This document shows positions 1-5,877 of a stretch of DNA of 16,285 bases, one piece after another. The position numbers and the translations under genes were made by a program. Origin of the DNA: Candidatus Latescibacterota bacterium (lineage in GTDB: Bacteria; Krumholzibacteriota; Krumholzibacteriia; WVZY01; JAKEHA01); the NCBI GenBank assembly GCA_022615275.1, contig JAKEHA010000320.1:1-16285 (forward strand), in the 5' to 3' direction. The notes under the pieces are model-generated. The model was not told where the DNA came from and searched no databases. It worked only from the letters and a program-made list of their open reading frames with translations. Numbering within the stretch: position 1 is the first letter of the stretch; every line of letters begins with the position of its first letter.

Positions 1-1
1 C

Positions 2-439
2 GGCGTGGTCTTCGTCGGCGTCACCGTGGGCTTGGGGCGCGGTCTGGCCACCCTGACGGCGAACCTCCCGGGCGGAATGATTGCGCGCGCGGGAACCTTC
101 GCGGTCATAGCCATTACGGCCGGCGCGCAGGCGTTTCTCGTGTACGCGCCGGTGGCACTGCGCCTGCGCGGCGGGGGAGCTCTCGCGGCCATCCGAGCGA
201 GCGCGCGCTACGCGCTTCGCCACTTCGGCGCGACCGCGATGCTCGTGGCCACCGTGCTGCTGGCGCACCTGCCGCTCGATGGGCTCATCGCCAAGGCCGA
301 CGTCATCGCGGCCCGCTTCCACCCCGAAGCGGTGTTTCAACTCATGCTCGCTTCGATCGTGCTCGAAGCGATCACCGCCTTCGTCCTGTTCGCGGGGACC
401 GTGGGGCTGGCACTGCCCGAGGAAGGGGGCATGCGATGA
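2..439 (+). CDS. Unrecognised integral membrane protein, C-terminal part (5' truncated)
   Basis: The reading frame is open at the left edge of the window, so the gene begins upstream and only about the last 145 residues are visible. A GTG at position 5 could be read as a start, but it has no visible ribosome binding site and the open frame upstream argues for truncation. Three clear hydrophobic segments follow at roughly residues 28-53, 74-95 and 111-138, with Arg-rich loops between them, as in a polytopic inner-membrane protein. The stop codon overlaps the start of the TPR lipoprotein gene in an ATGA arrangement, so the two are probably translationally coupled and may work together. I do not recognise the family and assign no function. 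Confidence 0.7.
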   Translation, partial: GVVFVGVTVGLGRGLATLTANLPGGMIARAGTFAVIAITAGAQAFLVYAPVALRLRGGGALAAIRASARYALRHFGATAMLVATVLLAHLPLDGLIAKADVIAARFHPEAVFQLMLASIVLEAITAFVLFAGTVGLALPEEGGMR

Positions 440-1965
440 AACGCGGCGCGTGGATCGTGCTCGCGTTCCTTCCGCTGGTGTCGTCGTGCGCGAGCCAGGA
501 CGATTTGGTCGCCCGCTATCAATTGGAGCGAAAGCTGTGGCGCGCTCAGTACTACCAGCGGCGGATCAACATCTCGGTGGTGCGCGCGTCGCAGAACGAC
601 ACGCGCATGGCCATCGCGTCCTTCAACGCGGTCCTCTCCGACGACCCGCTCGCGCGCCCCGAGGCGTCGGCGTGGCGCCGCGACGTCGTGGCCGACATCG
701 GTCAGATCCACCTGGCCGCGCGCGTGGCGCTGGCCAATCTGTATTTCTTGAGCGAGCGATACGCGGACGCGGGCCGGATGTACGAGCGCACCATCGAATC
801 CGCGGAACTCGGGGGCAGCTTGGATGCGCGCCTGGGCGCGGCGCGATCCATGTACCTGGCGGGCGAGACCACCGAGGTGATGCGCCAATGCGCGGAGATG
901 TTCCGGCAGATCTCCACGTCGGAGGAATTCTGGTCGGGCCGTTTCGTCCCCGACGGCGTGTTCGTCGACATCCCCGTGGTGCTGGTACGCATGTACCGTG
1001 AGGCGGGGGAAGCGGAGGCGTATGCCGAGTACCGCGCGCTCGCGGACGGCTTCTACCGGCGCGTGGCGGCCACGTGGCCGGGGTCACCCATCGCGTGGCA
1101 GGCGACCCTCGGCGAGATTCAGTTGCGCCTGGTGGACGAGGACTGGCGGGCCGCGGCCGGTCGCATCGAAGCCATCCTGGCAGCACCCGACCCGCAGTAC
1201 GACCTCGAGGGGCTGCGGCTCCTGCTGGGGGAGATCTACGCGTTCGCACTCGGCGATGCCGCGAGGGCCGATTCGATCCTCGCCGACGTCGAGCGCCGCG
1301 CCGCCGGCGCCCCCATCGGTCATGCGGCCCGCTACGACCGCGGGGCGCTCTTGCTCCAGACCGGCGACGAAGCCGGCGCGATGGCGGTCTTTCGCGCGCT
1401 CGAGCAGGACGAGGCGACCCCCGGCGACGTGGCCGCGCGGGCCATGTTCGCGCACGCGACCACGCTCGAGCGGCGGGGCACCTGGGACGAGGCGCTCCAG
1501 CTCCTGCGGCGGATGCAGCAGCTCTATCCGCACGCACCGGCCTCGATCGAGGCGCCGATCTTCGTTACCCGCCACTACGTCAAGACCGGCGAGCACACCC
1601 TCGCCGAGCGCACCCTGGAACGCGCGCGCGAGTACTATTTGTCGCTCATAAATCGCAACAGCCCGTATGCGGGAGATCGCATCGGCGTCCAGGACGCGCT
1701 GGCGGCGAGCTACGCGTCCGCGGGGCGCGCGGCCGAGGGGGCGGCCCTGTTGGGGTCCGCACCCTCGTCGTGGGACGACGCCAGCACCGCCGCGGGGCTG
1801 CTCAAGAGCGCGGAGGTCTACGCGACCGTGCTCGCCGATTCCGCGCGCGCGAGCGAAATGTTGAAGAAATGTATTGAGCGATTCCCGGAAACGCGATATT
1901 CGAGGTTGGCCGCGCTCCGCTTGAGCGAACTCGAGCAGGGACGCGCGGCGTCCGAATCCCCCTAA
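436..1965 (+). CDS. TPR-repeat lipoprotein
   Basis: A 509-residue protein. It starts with a short type II signal peptide (two basic residues, then a hydrophobic stretch) ending in the lipobox-like VSSC, which makes Cys18 the predicted lipidated residue. The rest is almost entirely alpha-helical with several degenerate tetratricopeptide-like repeats. Examples are the helix pairs around ALANLYFLSERYADAGRMYE, GALLLQTGDEAGAMAVF and the C-terminal block containing LKKCIERFPETRYSRLA, which has the classic TPR ending of a Phe-Pro turn. TPR lipoproteins of this shape usually act as periplasmic scaffolds or assembly factors at the outer membrane (BamD-like or YbgF-like architecture), but the exact partner cannot be read from the sequence. 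The start overlaps the preceding membrane-protein stop by 4 nt. No sharp terminator follows; the best downstream structure is the inverted repeat at 2045-2079. Confidence 0.85.
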   Translation: MKRGAWIVLAFLPLVSSCASQDDLVARYQLERKLWRAQYYQRRINISVVRASQNDTRMAIASFNAVLSDDPLARPEASAWRRDVVADIGQIHLAARVALANLYFLSERYADAGRMYERTIESAELGGSLDARLGAARSMYLAGETTEVMRQCAEMFRQISTSEEFWSGRFVPDGVFVDIPVVLVRMYREAGEAEAYAEYRALADGFYRRVAATWPGSPIAWQATLGEIQLRLVDEDWRAAAGRIEAILAAPDPQYDLEGLRLLLGEIYAFALGDAARADSILADVERRAAGAPIGHAARYDRGALLLQTGDEAGAMAVFRALEQDEATPGDVAARAMFAHATTLERRGTWDEALQLLRRMQQLYPHAPASIEAPIFVTRHYVKTGEHTLAERTLERAREYYLSLINRNSPYAGDRIGVQDALAASYASAGRAAEGAALLGSAPSSWDDASTAAGLLKSAEVYATVLADSARASEMLKKCIERFPETRYSRLAALRLSELEQGRAASESP

Positions 1966-2044
1966 AACGGACGACTCGCGCGGGCCGGGTGCGAGGATGG
2001 GAAGCGGCGTGTTAGTTCCGTTACAGCGCCCCACCTGGTGTTCT

Positions 2045-2079
2045 AGGCACCTTTCGAGGCACGGCTCGCAACGGTGCCT
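2045..2079 (+). repeat. Nested inverted repeat (AGGCACC ... GGTGCCT)
   Basis: The outer arms AGGCACC (2045-2051) and GGTGCCT (2073-2079) are perfectly complementary over 7 bp. The inner arms CGAG (2055-2058) and CTCG (2065-2068) form a second short stem. As RNA this folds into a hairpin with an internal loop about 80 nt after the TPR lipoprotein stop. There is no T-run after it, so it is not a canonical intrinsic terminator. It could protect or end the upstream transcript, or as DNA it could be a binding site upstream of the 2211 promoter. Confidence 0.5.
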
Positions 2080-2159
2080 TGCAGATTCGAACGCGTTTTC
2101 GAGCTCGGCGAGGTCCCGGTGGTGACGGCGTCGATAGGTGCATGGCACGCCGCGCCATT

Positions 2160-2175
2160 CTGGGGTACGCCCCAG
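2160..2175 (+). repeat. Perfect hairpin CTGGGG-TACG-CCCCAG
   Basis: A 6-bp perfect stem closes a TACG tetraloop, centred about 45 bp upstream of the -24 element of the 2211 promoter. It has no downstream T-run, so a terminator is unlikely. A related GGGG-CACG-CCCC element occurs at 3892-3903 upstream of the phosphoglycosyl transferase gene. Role unknown. Confidence 0.4.
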
Positions 2176-2210
2176 CGCATTGTGGCGTGGCGAAGCCGCA
2201 TTGAGTGGTG

Positions 2211-2227
2211 TTGGCCTCTCTATTGCT
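2211..2227 (+). promoter_or_regulatory. Candidate sigma-54 (-24/-12) promoter for the PorV-SPOR gene
   Basis: The sequence TTGGCCTC-TCTA-TTGCT matches the sigma-54 consensus TTGGCACG-N4-TTGCW at 10 of 13 positions. It has a perfect TTGCT -12 box and the diagnostic GG-N10-GC spacing (GG at 2213-2214, GC at 2225-2226). The expected transcription start near 2238 gives a leader of about 54 nt to the ATG at 2292. Sigma-54 promoters need an NtrC-type activator, and one is encoded at 13953-15386. Confidence 0.6.
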
Positions 2228-2291
2228 CGTTGTTCGAGGATCCAAACGACCTTCAATCCGCGCGCGTGACGACGCGGCAGGAATCGGTGGA

Positions 2292-3575
2292 ATGAGACGC
2301 AACCGACCGAACTGGCGCTCCGTTTTCGTCCTCGGCCTGTCCTTGACCGGCCTGTCCGGGACGTTTGCGGAAGTGCGCGCCCAGCAGGGCGCGGGCACCT
2401 ATGCCGCGCCGTTCCTGAAGATCCCGGTGGGCGCTCGCTTGATGTCGTCCCCGGACGTGGTCGCGGGACTGGCGCCGGATGCCACCGTGATGTACGCGAA
2501 TCCAGCCTTCCTAGCGGGGCTGCCCCGCGGGGCCGCTTTCGTGACCACCAGCGAGTGGCTCGACAACCTGACCTTTACCTCGGCCGGCTTCGCGCTGCCG
2601 ATCGGCTCGCAAGGCACCGTGCTGGGAGTCGGTGCCACGTTCCTGTATTCCGGCGGGGTACAGGGCTACGACGCGGCGCTGAACCCGGTCTCCGAGGAGA
2701 GCTTCTACGACATGGGCCTCGATTTGACCGTCAGTCACGCCTTCCGCGGTACCGGACTCGCGCTGGCGGCGGGAACCACGATCATTCGCGAGCACGTCCT
2801 GCCGACCGACGGATCCGGATACGCGTTCCACCTCGGCGCGTCGTACTGGATGGGCCCGAACCTGTTCCACGCCGCGGCCCGCGACCTGGGCGGCACGGTG
2901 TCGTTCGACTCGGAGAGCTGGAGTGTGGCGCCGGAGTATTCGTTCGGCGGCGGCCGCATCTTCGCGTCTCGGTTGGGGCAGTTCTTCGCAGGCGCGCAGT
3001 TCGCGGACTCGGACGCGTACGGGACTCGGCTGCAACTCGGCGTCGACTACCAGTTCAACCCGACGCTCACCTTGCGCAGCGGTTTTACCGAGAACATGGA
3101 CAACGAGCAGCGCGGCGCACCGTTCAACGCGGGCTTCGGGCTCCACTACGGCGTCATGACGCTCGATTATGCGTACACGCCCCAGGAGTACTTCTCGAGC
3201 GTCCACACCTTCTCCTTGTCGTACACCTTCGGTGGTCCGAAGCAGGGAACCCGGGCGATGGTGCCTACGGGCGATCTGGCCCCGCCCATCGCCGACTCCG
3301 AGCCGGTACCGCCGCCGTCGCGGATGGCCGTCCCCAAGGAGCCGTCGAGTTCGACGGGCGGCTCGTACGTGCTACTCGCCGGGTCGCACGCGTGGCTCGA
3401 AAGCGCCCGTGCCGAAGTTCGCGCGCTCCAGCTCCTCCAGATTCCCGCCAAGATCGAGTCGAACGGATCCCGCTATCGCGTGGTCGTCGGTCGGTTCACG
3501 TCCGACGACGCCGCCGAGAAGGCCCGCCGCGAGTACGCGTCGGCCGGTCACGCCTTCACGATCCTCGCCGAGTAG
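2292..3575 (+). CDS. PorV/UPF0164-like outer-membrane protein with C-terminal SPOR domain
   Basis: A 427-residue protein starting at ATG 2292, which has an AGGA Shine-Dalgarno core 9 nt upstream and gives a clean signal peptide (basic RRNRPNWR, a hydrophobic core, then a likely cleavage after VRA). After the signal comes a PorV-like start containing LKIPVGARLM, followed by DATVMYANPAFLAG, which resembles the family pattern of a Gly/Ala-rich strand and an Asn-Pro-Ala turn. Up to about residue 315 the protein shows alternating aromatic and glycine beta-strands typical of a small outer-membrane barrel. A Pro/Ser-rich linker (about 318-356) leads to a SPOR-type domain at 357-427, from GSYVLLAGSHAW to RYRVVVGRF and a final beta-strand. 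SPOR domains bind glycan-stripped peptidoglycan, so the protein may link outer membrane and cell wall. It is probably monocistronic, with a promoter at 2211 and a terminator at 3593. The fold call is good; the precise role is not known. Confidence 0.8.
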   Translation: MRRNRPNWRSVFVLGLSLTGLSGTFAEVRAQQGAGTYAAPFLKIPVGARLMSSPDVVAGLAPDATVMYANPAFLAGLPRGAAFVTTSEWLDNLTFTSAGFALPIGSQGTVLGVGATFLYSGGVQGYDAALNPVSEESFYDMGLDLTVSHAFRGTGLALAAGTTIIREHVLPTDGSGYAFHLGASYWMGPNLFHAAARDLGGTVSFDSESWSVAPEYSFGGGRIFASRLGQFFAGAQFADSDAYGTRLQLGVDYQFNPTLTLRSGFTENMDNEQRGAPFNAGFGLHYGVMTLDYAYTPQEYFSSVHTFSLSYTFGGPKQGTRAMVPTGDLAPPIADSEPVPPPSRMAVPKEPSSSTGGSYVLLAGSHAWLESARAEVRALQLLQIPAKIESNGSRYRVVVGRFTSDDAAEKARREYASAGHAFTILAE

Positions 3576-3592
3576 CAACTCGGTCGCACCCG

Positions 3593-3618
3593 TCACCGCG
3601 CTCTCGTGCGGTGATTTT
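3593..3618 (+). terminator. Probable Rho-independent terminator after the PorV-SPOR gene
   Basis: TCACCGC (3593-3599) and GCGGTGA (3608-3614) form a perfect 7-bp stem with an 8-nt loop, followed directly by TTTT (3615-3618). It begins 18 nt after the stop codon at 3575. The short T-run makes it moderate in strength, but its position and structure fit an intrinsic terminator that separates the PorV-SPOR gene from the polysaccharide cluster. Confidence 0.6.
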
Positions 3619-3689
3619 CCCCAAGAATCGGCGTGAGCCTGCGCAGCGCTCCAAACATCATGGATGCAACGGGTTACCGCGTGTGGTGC

Positions 3690-3721
3690 GGTGGATAAAT
3701 GGGTGAATTGCCCAATCCACC
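3690..3721 (+). repeat. Bulged inverted repeat GGTGGAT-AAA-TGGG / CCCA-ATCCACC
   Basis: The left arm (3690-3703) pairs with the right arm (3711-3721) over 11 bp, except for an AAA bulge at 3697-3699, and closes a TGAATTG loop (3704-3710). No T-run follows, so a terminator is unlikely. It lies about 160 bp upstream of the candidate promoter at 3852. Function is not known. Confidence 0.45.
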
Positions 3722-3758
3722 CCGATTATCTCCGCATCGTCGACTCCTCATCCATTCG

Positions 3759-3799
3759 AGTGGAGTCTCCGTTTACGCCTTTAACACAGTGTGTCCACT
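3759..3799 (+). promoter_or_regulatory. Nested dyads, candidate activator or repressor site
   Basis: The outer arms AGTGGA (3759-3764) and TCCACT (3794-3799) enclose the perfect palindrome ACACA-G-TGTGT (3784-3794). The left arm overlaps the first TGGAGTCTCC copy (3761-3770). The cluster is centred about 100 bp upstream of the start expected from the 3852 promoter, which is the usual distance for an enhancer bound by an NtrC-type activator. Binding by any specific protein is inference. Confidence 0.35.
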
Positions 3800-3851
3800 T
3801 CGATTACACAGCCACCGAAATGGCGTGAGGTTTGTGCAAAGGAGCGCATGC

Positions 3852-3868
3852 GTGGCACCGAAAATGCT
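3852..3868 (+). promoter_or_regulatory. Candidate sigma-54 (-24/-12) promoter for the polysaccharide cluster
   Basis: GTGGCACC-GAAA-ATGCT matches TTGGCACG-N4-TTGCW at 10 of 13 positions, with an exact TGGCAC -24 core and exact GG-N10-GC spacing (GG at 3854-3855, GC at 3866-3867). The -12 box has one mismatch (ATGCT). The predicted start near 3879 leaves a leader of about 94 nt before ATG 3973. Confidence 0.5.
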
Positions 3869-3891
3869 GAATGCGCTCGCACGGCGAGGTC

Positions 3892-3924
3892 GGGGCACGC
3901 CCCTGGAGTCTCCACGAGAGACTT
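3892..3924 (+). repeat. Two adjacent hairpins in the predicted leader of the priming transferase
   Basis: GGGG-CACG-CCCC (3892-3903) is followed 3 nt later by AGTCTC-CACGA-GAGACT (3907-3923). Both have perfect stems, and the second can add a G-U pair. They lie between the predicted transcription start and the start codon at 3973, which has no obvious Shine-Dalgarno sequence. They could affect leader stability or translation. No known riboswitch class was recognised. Confidence 0.4.
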
Positions 3925-3972
3925 GTGCGCTCCGAATCTCGCTCCTATCAACCCGAACCGGTTGCGCCCTGA

Positions 3973-4764
3973 ATGAACGAATTCGCCCAAAGATTCGCCC
4001 GTCGGCCCGAGATCGTGATTCCTTGGAACCGGTCGGCGGCCTTCGTCCGCGTTCAGCCGACCGATCGCGTGCGGCACCCCTACGACGTCATCGGGCGTTG
4101 GGGGTGGAAGCGCGCGCTGGACATCGTTCTTTCGTTCGTCGGGTTGGTCGTCGCGGCACCCGTGATGGTGCTGGCTGCCGTCCTCATCAAGGCGACGTCG
4201 CCGGGTCCCGTCTTCTATCGCCAGGAGCGCATCGGCATCAACCGTCGCAGCTGCGACCGCCGCGGCACCATGGGCCGGGCCGACATCGACCGCCGCCGGC
4301 GCGACCGCCGCGTGCTCGTCAACTTCGGCCGGCCGTTCACGATCTATAAGTTCCGCACCATGGTGGTCGATGCCGAGCGCGGCACGCCGCCCATGTGGGC
4401 CAAGGAACGCGATCCGCGCATTACTCTGGTGGGCCGGGTGCTTCGCAAGACGCGCATCGACGAGGTGCCGCAGTTCTATAACGTCCTGCGCGGCGAGATG
4501 AGCATCGTCGGACCGCGCCCCGAGCGTGCCTACTTCATCGGCCGCATCGAAAAAGACCTGCCCGAGTTCCAGCTGCGCCTGCGCACCAAGCCCGGCATCA
4601 CCGGCCTGGCCCAGGTCCAGTTGGGCTACACCAACACCGACGACGGCCTGCGCGACAAGCTCCACCTGGACTTGGAGTACATTCGCCGGTTGAGCTTCTG
4701 GACCGACCTCAAGATCCTCGTCCGGACCGTCTTCGTCGTCTTCACGGGCAAGGGCGCGTGCTGA
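3973..4764 (+). CDS. Undecaprenyl-phosphate sugar-1-phosphate transferase (WbaP/PglC superfamily, bacterial sugar transferase)
   Basis: A 263-residue monotopic phosphoglycosyl transferase. It moves a sugar-1-phosphate from a nucleotide sugar to undecaprenyl phosphate on the inner face of the membrane, the first committed step of surface glycan synthesis. Visible family motifs in order are KRALDI and a hydrophobic membrane helix (about 45-73), GPVFYRQERIG, FTIYKFRTM, the catalytic Asp163-Glu164 within KTRIDEVPQFYNVLRGEM, SIVGPRPE and KPGITGLAQV, then the LDLEYIRR C-terminal helix. It lacks the extra N-terminal membrane domain of full WbaP, as in the small enzymes. An unusual Arg-rich insert occupies about residues 91-119, between the RIG and FTIYKF motifs. 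The ATG at 3973 is the only good start, although no Shine-Dalgarno is evident. The sugar used cannot be told from sequence. Confidence 0.92.
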   Translation: MNEFAQRFARRPEIVIPWNRSAAFVRVQPTDRVRHPYDVIGRWGWKRALDIVLSFVGLVVAAPVMVLAAVLIKATSPGPVFYRQERIGINRRSCDRRGTMGRADIDRRRRDRRVLVNFGRPFTIYKFRTMVVDAERGTPPMWAKERDPRITLVGRVLRKTRIDEVPQFYNVLRGEMSIVGPRPERAYFIGRIEKDLPEFQLRLRTKPGITGLAQVQLGYTNTDDGLRDKLHLDLEYIRRLSFWTDLKILVRTVFVVFTGKGAC

Positions 4765-4901
4765 CGCCCCTGCTTCGCTCCCTCTCGTAGTCCGAATCGC
4801 CCGCCCCACCGCCAGCTGACGCGGGCATGTAACTTGCTGATCTGAATACGTCTAACCCGCGTCCGCCCCGTTTTGCTTGCGGCGACTTCAAAATCGAGTG
4901 C
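4765..4901 (+). other. Intergenic region with a promoter, no terminator seen
   Basis: The 137 nt between the sugar transferase and GT2 genes contain no gene and no convincing terminator hairpin, so read-through from upstream is likely. The notable element is the sigma-54-like promoter at 4822-4838. No dyads like those in the two larger regulatory regions are seen. Confidence 0.5.
4822..4838 (+). promoter_or_regulatory. Candidate sigma-54 (-24/-12) promoter for the GT2 gene and downstream operon
   Basis: CGGGCATG-TAAC-TTGCT matches TTGGCACG-N4-TTGCW at 10 of 13 positions, with a perfect TTGCT -12 box and exact GG-N10-GC spacing (GG at 4824-4825, GC at 4836-4837). The predicted start near 4849 lies 53 nt before ATG 4902 and 89 nt before ATG 4938. 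Confidence 0.5.
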
Positions 4902-5855
4902 ATGCTCTTGCGCGTGATCGCCGACACCAAGACTCCGATGAACCCCACACCCGTCGAGGCCGCCACGCCCCGGGTGAGCGTGGGGATGCCGGTGTACAAC
5001 GGGGAGGCGTTCCTGGAAGAAACCATCGAATCCGTCCTCGGACAGACCTACGCCGACCTCGAGCTGATCATCTCCGACAACGGGTCCACCGACCGCACGC
5101 CCGAGATCGCCCAGCGCTACGCGGTGCGCGACCGCCGGGTGCGCTTCGTGCGCACCGACGAGAACCGGGGTGCCGCCTGGAACTACCGCCGCACCTTCGA
5201 GCTCGCGCGCGGCGAGTACTTTCGGTGGGCGCCGGCGGACGATCTGTTCGCACCCGATTCGGTGGCGGTGTGCGTCGCGGCCCTCGACGCCGACCCCGGC
5301 GCCGTGTTGTGCTACCCCAAGACGGAGTTGATTGACCCGGAGGGGCGCGTGATCCGCGCCTACGAAGACAACCTGGATCTGCGTGCGAGCAACCCGGCGG
5401 AGCGCCTCGCGCGCGCGATGGCGCAGATTGGACTCGTCAACGTGATCTACGGGCTCATGCGCACGCAAGCGCTGGGAAAGACGCGCCTGATGGGGACATT
5501 CGTCGGCGCCGACGAAGTGCTCGTGTTCGAGCTGGCCCTGCAGGGCACGTTTCTCGAACTGCCGACCTCGCGCTTCTATCGCAGGATTCACGAGAAGGCG
5601 TTCAGCCAGATGGCGACAACGGAAGAGAAGCAGGCTTTCTTCGACCCCCGCACGACGGGCCGGTTCAGCCCGCGCCTGTGGAAGCACTACCGGCAGTGCG
5701 TGCAGGGCGTCGTGCACGCGCCCATCGCGGCGCGCGCCAAGCTGGGCGCGCTTCGCGTCCTCGTGCGCTCCGCAGTCGCCGTGCGCAGGGACCTCGCGCG
5801 CGAAGTCGCGGATGGGGCGCGCCGCCTCGTGCGCCCCAAACGCTTCGCTCTATAA
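4902..5855 (+). CDS. Family 2 glycosyltransferase
   Basis: A 317-residue GT-A fold enzyme that adds a sugar from a nucleotide donor to the growing lipid-linked glycan in the cytoplasm. The N-terminal domain has the GT2 pattern: PRVSVGMPVYNGEAFLEET, then LELIISDNGSTDRT (nucleotide binding), then ENRGAAWNYRRTF and the DXD-equivalent WAPADD (Asp113-Asp114). The C-terminal half (about 200-317) is helical and basic and may contact the membrane. The first in-frame ATG (4902) has a weak ribosome binding site. ATG 4938, 12 codons later, would still retain the whole domain, so the start is uncertain. No transmembrane helices are evident. Donor and acceptor cannot be assigned. Confidence 0.88.
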   Translation: MLLRVIADTKTPMNPTPVEAATPRVSVGMPVYNGEAFLEETIESVLGQTYADLELIISDNGSTDRTPEIAQRYAVRDRRVRFVRTDENRGAAWNYRRTFELARGEYFRWAPADDLFAPDSVAVCVAALDADPGAVLCYPKTELIDPEGRVIRAYEDNLDLRASNPAERLARAMAQIGLVNVIYGLMRTQALGKTRLMGTFVGADEVLVFELALQGTFLELPTSRFYRRIHEKAFSQMATTEEKQAFFDPRTTGRFSPRLWKHYRQCVQGVVHAPIAARAKLGALRVLVRSAVAVRRDLAREVADGARRLVRPKRFAL

Positions 5856-5877
5856 ACGAAACGACGGAGGGACTTTC

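Larger units (their letters stand above)
1966..2291 (+). other. Noncoding regulatory region between the TPR lipoprotein and PorV-SPOR genes
   Basis: This 326-nt stretch shows no convincing gene. A short frame from 2074 lacks a ribosome binding site and family features. It holds a nested inverted repeat (2045-2079), a small dyad GTGC-ATG-GCAC (2138-2148), a perfect 6-bp hairpin with a TACG loop (2160-2175) and a sigma-54-like promoter (2211-2227). The PorV frame can be extended upstream to 2205, but that extension would run through the promoter and would spoil the signal peptide, so I treat it as noncoding. Confidence 0.65.
3619..3972 (+). other. Noncoding, dyad-rich regulatory region upstream of the polysaccharide cluster
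   Basis: No credible gene is seen here. The stretch contains a bulged hairpin (3690-3721), the dyad AGTGGA...TCCACT (3759-3799) enclosing the palindrome ACACA-G-TGTGT (3784-3794), two copies of TGGAGTCTCC (3761-3770 and 3904-3913), a sigma-54-like promoter (3852-3868) and two adjacent hairpins in the predicted leader (3892-3924). Base composition is visibly less GC-rich around 3650-3830 than in the flanking genes, as expected for regulatory DNA. Confidence 0.6.

Noticed and set aside
2143..2160. TGGCAC at 2143 considered as a sigma-54 -24 box
   Set aside because: The GC at the required spacing is missing (GG-N10 is followed by CA); the 2211 site is far better.
2205..2291. N-terminal extension of the PorV-SPOR protein from an earlier ATG
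   Set aside because: It would overlap the sigma-54-like promoter and place 29 extra residues before a good signal peptide, and ATG 2292 has its own AGGA site.
2074..2295. Small + strand frame of 73 codons in the 1966-2291 gap
   Set aside because: No ribosome binding site and no recognisable features, and it overlaps the promoter and the PorV start.
3690..3721. Hairpin considered as a second terminator
   Set aside because: There is no T-run after the stem, and a better terminator lies at 3593-3618.
3800..3972. Possible c-di-GMP or other known riboswitch in the leader
   Set aside because: The hairpins lack the conserved core sequences of the riboswitch classes I can recall, so I describe only the structure.
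3781..4809. Minus-strand frame opposite the sugar transferase
   Set aside because: It covers the complement of a gene with clear catalytic motifs; composition typical of an antisense shadow.
5812..5877. Earlier ATG start for the UXS-like SDR
   Set aside because: It would overlap the GT2 coding sequence by 44 nt and lacks a good ribosome binding site, whereas TTG 5878 and GTG 5905 each have one.
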